Origin: Fidelibacterota bacterium
GTDB taxonomy: Bacteria; Fidelibacterota; Marinisomatia; Marinisomatales; TCS55
Assembly (NCBI GenBank): GCA_014239435.1
Contig: JAAZYX010000033.1
Span: 1 to 64,000 of the forward strand
DNA: 64,000 nucleotides
Direction: 5' to 3'
In this document: piece by piece, positions 8,330-17,888 of the stretch
Layout of the letters: the number at the start of each line of letters is the position of its first letter
Numbering within the stretch: position 1 is the first letter of the stretch
Notes under the pieces: model-generated
Databases searched by the model: none
What the model was told of the DNA's origin: nothing
Seen by the model: the letters and a program-made list of their open reading frames with translations, nothing else
Translations under genes and position numbers: made by a program

Positions 8330-9416
8330 GAAGTGTCCCATTTTTGTAAAATGGCGCTGTCACAATTTCCGCAGACTTTTTCTTTCCCCGGATGTCCACT
8401 TCCAATTTGGTTCCCCTTTTTGAATGGTCCAAAGCTACATACCCTATTCCTATTCCAATGCCGAGTGTAGGCGACATTGTTCCGCTCGTAATGCACCCAA
8501 CCTCATCGGTTCCCTTCCAAATTGTGTACCCCTGCCGCGGCACTGCTTTTTCTTTCAGTTCGATGCACACCAGCCGGCGCTTAAGATTTTTAGCGCAGGA
8601 AAGGATGGAATTTTTTCCGATAAAATCTGATTTGTCAAAATGAATTGTCCATTTTAATCCCGCCTCAACCGGATTGGTATTTTGGTCAATATCATTGCCA
8701 TAAAGGCAATATTTCATTTCCATCCGAAGTGTATCTCTGCATCCGAGTCCCGCAGGCATAATGTCATCTCCGCCAGAATGTGAAACCGCATTCCATACGC
8801 CGGGAGAATCCTGCGAAGCGCAATAAATTTCAAAACCCAATTCTCCTGAATATCCTGTTCGCGCTAGCACTACCGAATACCCTCCCAAGGAACATTCCTT
8901 AAAAGTATAAAACCCTATTGAAGAAATATCGAAATCTAAGAGCGGACTCAATACGGTTCTTGATGATGGTCCCTGAACGGCTATCAGCCCTGTCTTATCG
9001 CTGATATTTTGAATCGCTGCATCGCCCGAAATGTTTTGCTTCAGCCAGTCTAAATCTGCGTCAATATTGGATGCGTTTACCACCAGCATAAATTCGGATT
9101 CTTTTTTATAAATAAGCAAATCATCCATAATGCCGCCGGTTGAACTACACAAAAGAGAATATTGCGCATCACCTGTTTTCATCTCCGATACATTTCCCAC
9201 CGTTACTGTGTTTAGGAATTGCTCGGCATCGGATCCGGACACCAAAAATTCGCCCATATGGCTAACATCAAACATGCCCGCATGTGTCCTCACAGCGGAA
9301 TGTTCATCTTTTATTCCGGTATATTGAACCGGCATAAGAAATCCGGCAAAATCAACCATTTTTGCGCCAAGGCTGATGTGAATATCATACAGAGATGTTT
9401 TCCGAGGTTTGCTCAT
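8322..9416 (-). CDS. gcvT: aminomethyltransferase, glycine cleavage T protein (GcvT)
   Basis: GcvT transfers the methylene group from aminomethylated H protein to tetrahydrofolate and releases ammonia. The 364-residue length and landmarks fit: FAGFLMPVQYTG, RTHAGMFDVSHMGEF, SLLCSSTGGIMDDLLIY, RTGYSGELGFEIYC, GLGCRDTLRMEMKYCLYGNDID and the C-terminal SPTLGIGIGIGYVAL. The other cleavage-system genes (gcvH, gcvP, lpd) are not in this window. No glycine riboswitch is visible upstream, since the gene begins 1 bp after the aminotransferase stop in a continuous operon. Confidence 0.96.
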   Translation of the reverse strand: MSKPRKTSLYDIHISLGAKMVDFAGFLMPVQYTGIKDEHSAVRTHAGMFDVSHMGEFLVSGSDAEQFLNTVTVGNVSEMKTGDAQYSLLCSSTGGIMDDLLIYKKESEFMLVVNASNIDADLDWLKQNISGDAAIQNISDKTGLIAVQGPSSRTVLSPLLDFDISSIGFYTFKECSLGGYSVVLARTGYSGELGFEIYCASQDSPGVWNAVSHSGGDDIMPAGLGCRDTLRMEMKYCLYGNDIDQNTNPVEAGLKWTIHFDKSDFIGKNSILSCAKNLKRRLVCIELKEKAVPRQGYTIWKGTDEVGCITSGTMSPTLGIGIGIGYVALDHSKRGTKLEVDIRGKKKSAEIVTAPFYKNGTLHD

Positions 9417-9417
9417 T

Positions 9418-10617
9418 TTAAGGTGATTCGAAGCAGGATTTTAATTTGGCCATTCCTTCACGAATTTCATCTTCCGTAATACCGGAATAGGCAAACCGAA
9501 TAAAGTGATCTTTTTCACCGATAACCGGACGACCAAAATGTTCACGAAGGCAAAATGACACTCCCGTATGCTCCAAAGCCTGTAGCTGCAGTTCTTTCAA
9601 ATTTGACATCCCTTTCCGTTTCATAATTTCGTTCACATTGGGAAAGAGATAAAATGTGCTGTTGGGGATGGCGACCTGAATTCCGTTTATTGCATTTAAC
9701 CCTTCCGCTGTCGCGTCTCTTCGCTTTTGAAGCGTATCCAATAATTGGTGCGGTCCCGATGTATCTCCAGTCAATGCTTCTATCATCGCCCATTGATGAA
9801 AGTGATTCGTACAAGATTCATCATTCACATTCAGCCGATTGATGCTGGCAATAACATCCTTCGGTCCAATGGACGCGCCAAGCCTCCACCCTGTCATTGC
9901 GAAACGTTTGGAAAATGTGTATAAAATTACGGTGCGTTCCTGCATTCCCGGGATTGCGACTATGGATCTAGGTTCAATGCCGTAGCGGACTTCATAGTAC
10001 GCGTCATCACTAAGTACCCATAAATCATGTTTAATTGCAAGAGCTGCAATGGCTTCCATCTCCACTTGAGAAGATTCTGCGCTGATCGGATTTTGATAAT
10101 TATTGTACACCAGCGCTACCGTTTTTTCGGTGATAGCATTTCGGATTCCGTCCAAATCAATATCAAACCCGGTATCCGTTTCGAAATAGCTGTAAGGAAC
10201 TGCCTTTCCGCCATGATACTCAATTTGAGATTCGTAAATCGGATAGCCGGGATTTGGGTACAACACTTCGTCTCCCGGGTTCATCACAGATTGGATAAAT
10301 TTTCCAATGGTCGGTTTCCCGCCGGGCTGAATGCTTACTTGGTCCGGCGTATAGGTAACTCCGCGTTTTGAACCAACATCCTGAGCCATCGCATCACGAA
10401 GTTCCGGAATACCTTCGGATGGACAATATCCGTTTTTCCCCTCACGACTGTATTTGTTTGCCGCCTCTACAACATTTTCCGGTGTCGGCAGATTGATATC
10501 GCCCAAATGAAAGGGATATACTTTATGCCCTTTGTCCGCCCAAGCCCGCGCCTGCGCCGACACAGCAAACGCCGTCTCCGTTCCTAAATTATCGAGTCTA
10601 TATGCAAGCTTTTTCAT
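9418..10617 (-). CDS. PLP-dependent aminotransferase, class I/II
   Basis: A fold-type I aminotransferase of the aspartate aminotransferase superfamily, cytosolic. The PLP-binding lysine is K237 in YTFSKRFAMTGWRLG. Other marks are PGGKPTIGKFIQ, YPNPGYPIYESQ, NNYQNPI and the C-terminal HFIRFAYSG (substrate-carboxylate Arg). The substrate (aspartate, aromatic or other amino acid) cannot be decided. The ATG overlaps the ruvA stop as ATGA, so it is coupled to the ruvC-ruvA pair upstream and to gcvT downstream. Confidence 0.9.
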   Translation of the reverse strand: MKKLAYRLDNLGTETAFAVSAQARAWADKGHKVYPFHLGDINLPTPENVVEAANKYSREGKNGYCPSEGIPELRDAMAQDVGSKRGVTYTPDQVSIQPGGKPTIGKFIQSVMNPGDEVLYPNPGYPIYESQIEYHGGKAVPYSYFETDTGFDIDLDGIRNAITEKTVALVYNNYQNPISAESSQVEMEAIAALAIKHDLWVLSDDAYYEVRYGIEPRSIVAIPGMQERTVILYTFSKRFAMTGWRLGASIGPKDVIASINRLNVNDESCTNHFHQWAMIEALTGDTSGPHQLLDTLQKRRDATAEGLNAINGIQVAIPNSTFYLFPNVNEIMKRKGMSNLKELQLQALEHTGVSFCLREHFGRPVIGEKDHFIRFAYSGITEDEIREGMAKLKSCFESP

Positions 10618-11213
10618 GATACCATTTGCGTCAATGCTTTTTTGATTAACGTTTCTAAACTTCCGTCCAATCCTTCTTTTTCTTCTAATTTCCGCAAAGC
10701 CTGATTGATTTGCCCCCGTTTATATCCAAGTGCTGTTAAACCGGTTATTATATCCTTTACCATTTCGGCATTTTCCGAAGAAACTATCGGCAATGAATCA
10801 TCATAACCAACATCGGTAAACTTTTCCTTCAATTCCACGATGATTCTTTGTGCCGTTTTGGGCCCAATCCCAGGGATAACAGTCAGGGAGTCCACATCGC
10901 CTGCAATAATCCTTTTCCTGAATTCTGCAGGCGTCGTTCCGGATAAAATATTCACAGCAGATTTAGGTCCGATTCCGCTTACCGTTGTCAAAAGCAAAAA
11001 CACATTTCGCTCTTCTTCTCCACTAAAGCCAAACAAATCCAATCCATCCTGACGAAAATTTAAATAGGTCTGAATTTCCATTTCTGTACCGGCGTCGGGA
11101 AGGTTCTGATATGCAGGAAGTGTAATCCGAACAGAAAAACGGACACCATTCACATCCACGACTACGAAAGCCGGATCTTTTTTAACGAGAATTCCTTTTA
11201 ATGAATCAATCAT
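10614..11213 (-). CDS. ruvA: Holliday junction DNA helicase subunit RuvA
   Basis: RuvA binds four-way junctions and loads the RuvB motor for branch migration. The 199-residue product has the N-terminal OB fold (MIDSLKGILVKKDPAFVVVDVNGV) and the double helix-hairpin-helix region with LLTTVSGIGPKSAVNIL and LTVIPGIGPKTAQRIIVELKEK. The C-terminal domain III (ITGLTALGYKRGQINQALRKL) contacts RuvB. It lies 3 bp after ruvC. ruvB is not in this window. Confidence 0.97.
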   Translation of the reverse strand: MIDSLKGILVKKDPAFVVVDVNGVRFSVRITLPAYQNLPDAGTEMEIQTYLNFRQDGLDLFGFSGEEERNVFLLLTTVSGIGPKSAVNILSGTTPAEFRKRIIAGDVDSLTVIPGIGPKTAQRIIVELKEKFTDVGYDDSLPIVSSENAEMVKDIITGLTALGYKRGQINQALRKLEEKEGLDGSLETLIKKALTQMVS

Positions 11214-11216
11214 AAT

Positions 11217-11693
11217 TTAGACGTATTTATTCTGGTTGATGTAGCACAACCCAATCGCCAGCGCATCGCTAACATCAAACGATTTCGGCGGTTCTTTTAA
11301 TTTAAGTATTTGGCTCACCATATATTGAACTTGTTCCTTGGTGGCATTCCCGTTCCCAACCACTGACATTTTCACCTTTTTCGGTGCAAACTCTACACAA
11401 TGAATTCCAAGCATTGCTGCTGCGAGAATAAGGACACCTCTCGCTTGGCCCAGCATCAGTGCGGATTTAAAATTCTTGTGATGAAATGTATCTTCAATTG
11501 CCATGACATCCGGCTTTAAATCTTTGAGAATTTCTAGCATATTTGAGAAAAGATACTCGAGCCTGATCGCCAGCGCTTTCCCTTTCGGCGGTGATACAGT
11601 TCCATACAATTTTGCAACAACCGATCCTTTGCCTTCTTCTAGCAGGGCATAGCCTGTAGTGGTAAGACCTGGATCAACGCCAATCACTAGCAT
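11217..11693 (-). CDS. ruvC: crossover junction endodeoxyribonuclease RuvC
   Basis: RuvC resolves Holliday junctions by paired nicks. The acidic site of the RNase H-like fold is visible: D7 in IGVDPGLTTTGYA, Glu in MAIEDTFHHKN, and the C-terminal Asp in SFDVSDALAIGLCY. The 158-residue length is normal. The conserved QARGVLILAA helix is present. The gene is followed after 3 bp by ruvA and preceded after 9 bp by yebC, the classic yebC-ruvC-ruvA order. Confidence 0.97.
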   Translation of the reverse strand: MLVIGVDPGLTTTGYALLEEGKGSVVAKLYGTVSPPKGKALAIRLEYLFSNMLEILKDLKPDVMAIEDTFHHKNFKSALMLGQARGVLILAAAMLGIHCVEFAPKKVKMSVVGNGNATKEQVQYMVSQILKLKEPPKSFDVSDALAIGLCYINQNKYV

Positions 11694-11702
11694 GGTTCCC
11701 TA

Positions 11703-12431
11703 TTATCCTTCCACCGAATCAAAATTGGTAAAAACGGATCGAATGTCATCATGATCTTCTAAGTGTTCCAGTAATGCAATTATGCGATTTGATTTTTCGG
11801 CATCAACTGCCTGCACATTTTTCGGAATCATATCCAATTCTGCCGATTTAATAGGAAACCCAAGACTGTCGAGCGCATCTCTTACTGTCATTAATTCTGT
11901 TGGCGTGGTCGTAACCACACAAGAACCGTCGTCGGTTTCAAAGTCTTCAGCGCCGGCATCTATAACAGATTCAAAAATGTCATTTTCATTCCGTGAATCC
12001 TGAGGAAAAACAATTTGTCCTTTTTTTTCAAACATCCAGGATACGCTTCCGTTTTCGCCCAAATTCCCGCCATGCTTTGTCATAAGATGCCGTATTTCCG
12101 CAACAGTCCGATTTCTGTTGTCGGTGAGTACATCCATAAAAATCGCAACCCCTTCCGGCCCGTAGCCTTCCAAGGTTGATTCCTCATATTGCACGCCGTC
12201 CAAGTCGCCGGTTCCTTTTTGAACAGCACGCTGCATATTGTCTTGAGGCATATTGGCAGCTTTCGCATTTAATATCGCCTGTCTCAGCCGTGGATTCCCT
12301 TCTTCATCGCCGCCGCCATCCCGCGCAGCAATCGTAATTTCACGGATCAATTTGGTAAATACTTTTCCGCGTTTTGCATCAATAACGGCTTTTTTCCGTT
12401 TTATAGATGCCCATTTACTGTGTCCAGACAT
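11703..12431 (-). CDS. yebC: YebC/PmpR (TACO1) family protein
   Basis: This conserved family is described as a transcriptional regulator (PmpR) and, more recently, as a translation factor easing ribosome stalls (TACO1-like). The product opens with the invariant MSGHSKWASIKRKKAVIDAKRGK and contains NPRLRQAILNAKAANMP and GYGPEGVAIFMDVLTDNRNRT. Its 242-residue length is normal. It starts the yebC-ruvC-ruvA group, and a 95-bp gap separates it from rimO upstream. That gap shows no clear terminator or promoter. Confidence 0.96.
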   Translation of the reverse strand: MSGHSKWASIKRKKAVIDAKRGKVFTKLIREITIAARDGGGDEEGNPRLRQAILNAKAANMPQDNMQRAVQKGTGDLDGVQYEESTLEGYGPEGVAIFMDVLTDNRNRTVAEIRHLMTKHGGNLGENGSVSWMFEKKGQIVFPQDSRNENDIFESVIDAGAEDFETDDGSCVVTTTPTELMTVRDALDSLGFPIKSAELDMIPKNVQAVDAEKSNRIIALLEHLEDHDDIRSVFTNFDSVEG

Positions 12432-12526
12432 GGTTCCTTTGATAGTTGGGTGAAAAAATAAGAAATGAAATTACAATGAGACTCAGGGCTTTCCCAAGGC
12501 TTGAGACAGTACTTTCGGGTTTTATT

Positions 12527-13837
12527 TCAAGATAATACCGCAGCTGAATTCGGTGTGCCAATCAATTCAAATTCATTTGCATCTGTTATCGCTACATCTA
12601 CAAAGGTTCCCGGAGAAACCTTGCCTTCTATCCTGACAATATTATCAATCTCAACAGAGTCGAATTCCGTCCTGCCAACCGCGACCTCTTCTCCGGCATC
12701 ATCCACGATTACTGTTAAGGTTTGGCCAATCATAGATTGGTTGTTTTCAAAACTGATTCCTGCCTGAATATCCTGAAGCACTGCCTTGCGCTCGTCTTTC
12801 ACCTCTCGCGGCACATCATCCTTTAAACCCGCAGCTAAGGTTCCTTCTTCTTCAGAATAGGTAAAAATGCCCAACCGATCAAATCGAATGTCTTCGGCAA
12901 AATCGCACAGCGACTGAAAATCGTCATCTGTTTCGCCTGGATAACCAACTATAACCGTTGTTCTTAGATGAATTCCTGAAATGGTTTTTCTGAGTGCATC
13001 TATTCTCTTTCGGATTCCGGCTTGATTCAGTCCACGCCGCATCGATTTCAAAATCGAATCCGATGCATGTTGAACGGGCATATCCAAATACCGGCACATT
13101 TTTTTTGAGGCTCCTATCGCTTCGATGATTTTTTGCGATAAATGAGCCGGATGTGCATAATGAATCCGAAACCATTCCAATCCGTCCGGCGTGTCATCCA
13201 GAGCGGTGATGAGGTCTGCCAACGATTTCTTTTCATCCAAATCCCATCCGTAAGACGTTGTATCCTGAGCGATAATTAGCATTTCTTTGGTTCCCAGTGC
13301 AATCAGTCGTTCAGCTTCTTCTATAATGGATGGAATTGTTCTGCTTTTCTGAAGGCCTCTCATAAGCGGAATACTGCAAAAAGAACAGCCGTTATCGCAC
13401 CCTTCCGCGATTTTCAGATACGCATAATGATTTGGGGTTAGCAGAGATCGTAAGAACAGCGGATCATCTCTGGAAAAATCTTTCCCGGTTAAAAATGAAA
13501 CGATTTGCCGATGGTCGTTGCTTCCAAAAAATCTGTCCACTTCCGGTATTTCTGTTGCCAATTCATCGGGATATCTTTCGGAAAGGCAGCCCATAACTAC
13601 GAGCTGATCCGGCTTTCCATGGCGCTTCAGTTCCGCTGCCTGCAAAATGGTTTCCACAGATTCTTCACGTGCCATATCCAGAAATCCGCAGGTGTTGACA
13701 ACAATAGTATCCGCCTCGGCCGCTTCATTCGTTATATCAAAATTCGTTTGTTTCAACCCGCCAAGTAAAATTTCAGAATCCACAAGATTCTTGGCACAGC
13801 CAAGACTGATTAAGTTCAGTTTTCTTTTTTCACTCAT
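12527..13837 (-). CDS. rimO: ribosomal protein uS12 methylthiotransferase RimO
   Basis: RimO is a radical SAM enzyme that methylthiolates the aspartate of ribosomal protein S12. The N-terminal UPF0004 domain begins LNLISLGCAKNLVDSE, with further cluster cysteines in VNTCGF and VMGCLSERY. The radical SAM cluster motif is CDNGCSFC. The C-terminal TRAM domain follows. I use the ATG at 13837 (MSEKRKLNLISLGC, 436 aa), which overlaps the ftsY stop by 8 bp; the earlier in-frame start adds nine unconserved residues. MiaB shares the fold, but ISLGCAKNLVDSE is RimO-like. Confidence 0.95.
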   Translation of the reverse strand: MSEKRKLNLISLGCAKNLVDSEILLGGLKQTNFDITNEAAEADTIVVNTCGFLDMAREESVETILQAAELKRHGKPDQLVVMGCLSERYPDELATEIPEVDRFFGSNDHRQIVSFLTGKDFSRDDPLFLRSLLTPNHYAYLKIAEGCDNGCSFCSIPLMRGLQKSRTIPSIIEEAERLIALGTKEMLIIAQDTTSYGWDLDEKKSLADLITALDDTPDGLEWFRIHYAHPAHLSQKIIEAIGASKKMCRYLDMPVQHASDSILKSMRRGLNQAGIRKRIDALRKTISGIHLRTTVIVGYPGETDDDFQSLCDFAEDIRFDRLGIFTYSEEEGTLAAGLKDDVPREVKDERKAVLQDIQAGISFENNQSMIGQTLTVIVDDAGEEVAVGRTEFDSVEIDNIVRIEGKVSPGTFVDVAITDANEFELIGTPNSAAVLS

Positions 13838-14726
13838 TATGAATCCCAAGAAGAGAATGTACATAGTTTACGGGATCGAAAGGTGCCAAATCATTCAAGT
13901 CCTCGCCCGTTCCAATATACCGAATCGGGATGGACAATTCTCTCACCAGCGGAAATGCGATTCCGCCTTTTGCCGTCCCGTCCATTTTGGTAAGAATAGC
14001 GCCATCTAAATGTACATGTTCTGAAAATGCCTTTGCCTGAAAAAGTGAATTTTGGCCAAGAGACGCATCAATGGTAATCAGCGATTTTGGAATGAACTGA
14101 GGATAATGTTCTGTCAATACACGATTCATTTTGGATAATTCATCCATTAAATGATTGTAAGTATGCAGCCGTCCGGCTGTATCTACAATGACTACATCTG
14201 CCTTATGTGCCACTGCCGATGCCATTCCATCAAACAGTACCGCCGACGGATCTTTGGATGCTTCATTCGATATCAATTTCACATCTGCCCTTTTCGCCCA
14301 TACTCGAAGCTGTTCGGCTGCTGCTGCACGGTAGGTATCGGCGCCAACCAATAATACAGAATTATCGCGCTTCATAAATCCGGCTAATTTTGCAGCGGAT
14401 GTGGTTTTTCCCGTTCCATTTACACCAACAATTAATATGACCGTTGTCTGACGGAACTTTTCCGAAAAAGGTCCTGAATCAATGGATTGCAGTGTGCCAA
14501 TCAGAAAATCTGAAATTCCCGAAACAACGTCTTTAGTGTTGGATTTTTCGGCCAAGGCGAGAACGGCTTCTGCTGTATCCATTCCCATATCACTGAAAAG
14601 AAGGCTGGCTTCCAATGCATCAAGTGATTGTACATTTTTTGCCGTGCCGGTTAGGGATTTTAGCGCGTTGGATAATGAATCCCGTGTTCGGCTCAGCGCC
14701 GAAAAAAGGGATGTAAGCGGTGTCAT
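13830..14726 (-). CDS. ftsY: signal recognition particle receptor FtsY
   Basis: FtsY is the SRP GTPase receptor at the inner membrane that hands ribosomes to SecYEG. The 298-residue protein lacks the long acidic A domain of E. coli FtsY and is essentially the NG core. Visible motifs are the G1 loop GVNGTGKTTSAAKLAG, ADTYRAAAAEQL, DTAGRLHTYNHLMDEL, TKMDGTAKGG and YIGTGEDLNDLAPFD. Translation is likely coupled to rimO through the 8-bp overlap. Confidence 0.96.
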   Translation of the reverse strand: MTPLTSLFSALSRTRDSLSNALKSLTGTAKNVQSLDALEASLLFSDMGMDTAEAVLALAEKSNTKDVVSGISDFLIGTLQSIDSGPFSEKFRQTTVILIVGVNGTGKTTSAAKLAGFMKRDNSVLLVGADTYRAAAAEQLRVWAKRADVKLISNEASKDPSAVLFDGMASAVAHKADVVIVDTAGRLHTYNHLMDELSKMNRVLTEHYPQFIPKSLITIDASLGQNSLFQAKAFSEHVHLDGAILTKMDGTAKGGIAFPLVRELSIPIRYIGTGEDLNDLAPFDPVNYVHSLLGIHNE

Positions 14727-14729
14727 ATT

Positions 14730-15308
14730 TTAGGATGTAGCTTTGTATTCGCGGATAAAAGTCTTGGAATATATCACCCAGCTTATCGCCAGTAAAATTG
14801 CCGCTGCATACAAGGTTACTTCGGGAAGCCAATCTACATTTTTTACGGGAAATACATGCAGTATCAAGGCGAGTGACGAAATGCCGGCACCCCATTTCCC
14901 ATACCAATTGGAATGCAGGATAAAATTTGATTGGTTCAGCAAATAAATCGCCGGAATTGCGATTGACACATAGCGGAACAGAAAATACCAATAGAACCAA
15001 AGTGGAAATCTATCTATTAACACCAAGTAGGAAGCGACGGAAAAAATAACCACAAAATCCGCAATCGGATCGAGCCATTTTCCAAAGTGCGTTACTTCAT
15101 GCGCCCGGCGTGCGAGGTATCCGTCCAGCGCATCCGAAAGCACTCCCAGCACTACAAGGATAAATGTGTAAGTCGCCCAATCAGGATTTCGAAGTGTATA
15201 AATAATCGGGATTGCCAAAAGAGCGCGAATCAAACTGACCATATTGGCCATGGTCAGAATTCGTGACGGATCGGTTAATTTTACTCTTTCCGGTTTTATT
15301 TCATTCAT
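14730..15308 (-). CDS. CDP-alcohol phosphatidyltransferase family protein
   Basis: An integral membrane enzyme that swaps CMP on a CDP-lipid for an alcohol. The signature D-x2-D-G-x2-A-R-x8-G-x3-D-x3-D is present as DALDGYLARR...GKWLDPIAD. Several hydrophobic helices flank it. PgsA (phosphatidylglycerophosphate synthase) is the commonest such gene, but phosphatidylserine or inositol relatives cannot be excluded. I use the ATG at 15308 (MNEIKPERV, 192 aa), which forms an ATGA overlap with the ABC gene stop. The longer in-frame start would lie inside that gene. Confidence 0.85.
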   Translation of the reverse strand: MNEIKPERVKLTDPSRILTMANMVSLIRALLAIPIIYTLRNPDWATYTFILVVLGVLSDALDGYLARRAHEVTHFGKWLDPIADFVVIFSVASYLVLIDRFPLWFYWYFLFRYVSIAIPAIYLLNQSNFILHSNWYGKWGAGISSLALILHVFPVKNVDWLPEVTLYAAAILLAISWVIYSKTFIREYKATS

Positions 15309-16603
15309 GTGTGTACAAATTCTGTTTTGGGATTGCCTCGCTCGGATACATCCATAAATCCATCGCAAACTGAGGCGAGGAAATTAGCGTCATGCGAAAT
15401 AAATACAAGGTGTTTACGGGACATGATTTCGTGAAAATAATCTACCATTTTCCGGGTTTGTTCCGTTCCAAGCCCAAAGGTCGGTTCGTCCAAAATCAGC
15501 ACATCGTAATTGCAGTTTGCAAGCAAGATAATCATAGTCAATCTGAGAATGTTCCACGGCAATTCAACCGGCAATTTATCCTGAATGGATTCCCATGGAA
15601 TGTGATGAGACTGCAGCACATTAATGCAAGTTGCTACATGGTAGGCATCCATTTTTCCGCTGGCGATCAATTGATCGAGAAACGTTTTCAAAGACGAAAT
15701 CCCCAACATGCGTTCCGGGAATTGATCTACCAGAGCAACGGAAGGGTTTTGATCTGAAATTGTAAGCTTCACCTCGCCGGAAATCGGCATTAAAGCATGT
15801 GAAAGCAATCGCGCTATTGTTGTTTTTCCCGATCCATTTTCGCCTCGAATCCCCACGCTGCGGCAGTGTTGGATGTGTGCCGTCCATCCCGAATAAAGTT
15901 CAGTGCCATTTTCATATGAAAAAATTAAATCCTGAATGGAAATGTCCATATTCCCTTTTGGAAGACTTCTTTTTTTATTTGGATGATGTATGGTTCCAAT
16001 ATGTCTAGTAAAAGAAGCCAATGTTATTTCCCATTTAGAGTCGCCAAACTCAGTATCAGAAACATCGCTCGTAAACCAGAGAACGACGGTTTCGGTACTT
16101 TGAATTTTATAACGAATTTTTTCAATCCACTTCTGTTTTGCGCTTTGAGTCAAAAAGGATAATCCGTCATCTATCAGCGCCAGCTTCGGATGTGTGCTGA
16201 AAGCGGTGACCAGATTCAATTGTTCCATTTCGCCTCCGCTCAAGGTCACCGGATGCCGATCTAATTCTAATGCTTTCCAAAGGTCTGAAGCTGATGACCG
16301 TACATTTTCTTGAATCCATTTTGTGTCTGATGAATTGCATTCAAATGAAAAAGCGATTTCCTGAAAAATACTGTCAGCCAGAATCTGGTCTTCCGGATTT
16401 TGAAATACAACCTGCACGTCTGTTGGACATTCGCGCACATCAATATTGAAATTCGGTTTCGTCTCAGATTCTCTTCCTGCAAGCGCATGAATGAGCCAGG
16501 ATTTTCCTACACCGCTTTCACCATAAATCACGTGAATTCCCGGTTTGAAATCCAGCTCAGAGGAAAAGGAAAATTTGGGATAGTGAATTGAAAAGGACAG
16601 CAT
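15305..16603 (-). CDS. dual-domain ABC transporter ATPase (ECF/CbiO-like)
   Basis: A 432-residue protein with two ABC ATPase halves, resembling fused energy-coupling-factor ATPases that power vitamin or metal uptake. Half 1 has Walker A GESGVGKS, Q loop FQNPEDQILAD (the ECF-type Q loop), signature LSGGEMEQLN, and a Walker B reading LALIDDGL, with Asp in place of the catalytic Glu. Half 2 has Walker A GENGSGKTT and Walker B VLILDEPTFGLG, but its signature region reads LPVELPWN with no LSGGQ. The two halves may thus form one good and one degenerate site. No membrane T or S component lies next to it. It sits between waaA and the CDP-alcohol gene. Confidence 0.85.
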   Translation of the reverse strand: MLSFSIHYPKFSFSSELDFKPGIHVIYGESGVGKSWLIHALAGRESETKPNFNIDVRECPTDVQVVFQNPEDQILADSIFQEIAFSFECNSSDTKWIQENVRSSASDLWKALELDRHPVTLSGGEMEQLNLVTAFSTHPKLALIDDGLSFLTQSAKQKWIEKIRYKIQSTETVVLWFTSDVSDTEFGDSKWEITLASFTRHIGTIHHPNKKRSLPKGNMDISIQDLIFSYENGTELYSGWTAHIQHCRSVGIRGENGSGKTTIARLLSHALMPISGEVKLTISDQNPSVALVDQFPERMLGISSLKTFLDQLIASGKMDAYHVATCINVLQSHHIPWESIQDKLPVELPWNILRLTMIILLANCNYDVLILDEPTFGLGTEQTRKMVDYFHEIMSRKHLVFISHDANFLASVCDGFMDVSERGNPKTEFVHT

Positions 16604-16604
16604 A

Positions 16605-17888
16605 TCAGTCTTTGATAATCCCACGGACAACCCGCGTGGCAGAACCCAGATTATTGTGAATCACGTTGGTAGCGGCATAACTGGACTGTAATAAATTTTC
16701 TGAATTCTGTAAGAGATTCGAAATGCCGGTCTGCAATTCTTCGCCGGATGAAATGGAAAAACCGCCGTTTGATTCTAAGAGTTCTTCCGCTTCATGTGAT
16801 TCGTGAAACCGCGGTCCGAAAAAAACCGGAAGCCGCGCGATTGCAGGTTCCATCACATTATGCACTCCCGACGAAAATCCACCGCCGACGTAGGCAACCT
16901 GCCCCTGCCAATACAGCTGTGCCAGTACCCCTATAGTTCCGACTACAATGACCCTTTCGGTTCCAATATTTTCGACATTTGTATGATCCATTATTGAAGT
17001 ATCAAATTGATGGTTCTGAAAATAGGCAGCCGCATTCGATACGGTTTTTTCGTCCGGCTCATGCGGAACCCATATTACGCAAAGATCCGGAAATGAATTC
17101 AAAAGGTTCACCACCGATTCGCGAATCATATCTTCGTCTTCTGTGTGAACGCTTCCGGCAATGATACATTTTTTTCTGTGCAATACAGATTCAGTATGAG
17201 TTTGGGTAAAAGCGTCTGCGTGGGATTTTACCTGATCGTACCGCGGATTTCCGAATGCCTGCACATCCGGCCGATTGGGTCCTGTCAGCAGTTGAAGCAG
17301 GCGATCGTGATCGGATTCCGTTACGGTATAAATTTCAGAAAAACAGCAATACACGGACGCATAGAAATTTCTGAACAGAGGTGAAAGTTTTTTGGTTCCT
17401 TTTACAAAGCGAGCCGCAAAAAGAGTGGTATTAATTCCGTTGGATTTTGCTGCCCACACAAGATTCGGCCAAATATCGTAGGCGGCAAAAATCAATTTTT
17501 CGGGTTTTACGATGTTCAATGCTTTTGAAACAGACCATGGAAAATCAAACGGCAAATACACTTTGCATTCTATCAAATCGTCATTTACATGCTTGTATCC
17601 GGATGGTGAAAAGAAGGACACCAAAATTCTTGCAGTCGGTTCAATCTCTTTTAGTCCTTTAACCACCGGACGAATCTGTTCGTATTCTCCGTGAGACGCA
17701 GCATGAAACCAATAAATTGGATCATCACTTTTCGCACCGCCAAAGTATGCCTCCAGCGTCCTTAGGGATGACATCCTTCCTCTAAAGCCTTCACGTACTT
17801 TTGGATGAAATAGAGACGCCAATAATACCAATACCGCAACAATCGGCAGAATGAGCATATTGTATAAAAATTTCCAGAGAAATGTCAT
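16605..17888 (-). CDS. waaA: 3-deoxy-D-manno-octulosonic acid transferase (WaaA/KdtA)
   Basis: WaaA adds Kdo to lipid A precursor at the inner membrane face. The product (427 aa from the ATG at 17888) has an N-terminal membrane anchor. After it come FRGRM and WFHAASHGEYEQIRPVVKGLK (Kdo-transferase N domain), FAAYDIWPNLVW, and the C-terminal GT-B region AYVGGGFSSGVHNVMEPA, which contacts CMP-Kdo. The chosen start makes an ATGA overlap with the heptosyltransferase stop; an upstream in-frame start would add 39 residues read from the neighbouring gene. Together with that gene it supports a Kdo/heptose LPS core. Confidence 0.95.
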   Translation of the reverse strand: MTFLWKFLYNMLILPIVAVLVLLASLFHPKVREGFRGRMSSLRTLEAYFGGAKSDDPIYWFHAASHGEYEQIRPVVKGLKEIEPTARILVSFFSPSGYKHVNDDLIECKVYLPFDFPWSVSKALNIVKPEKLIFAAYDIWPNLVWAAKSNGINTTLFAARFVKGTKKLSPLFRNFYASVYCCFSEIYTVTESDHDRLLQLLTGPNRPDVQAFGNPRYDQVKSHADAFTQTHTESVLHRKKCIIAGSVHTEDEDMIRESVVNLLNSFPDLCVIWVPHEPDEKTVSNAAAYFQNHQFDTSIMDHTNVENIGTERVIVVGTIGVLAQLYWQGQVAYVGGGFSSGVHNVMEPAIARLPVFFGPRFHESHEAEELLESNGGFSISSGEELQTGISNLLQNSENLLQSSYAATNVIHNNLGSATRVVRGIIKD

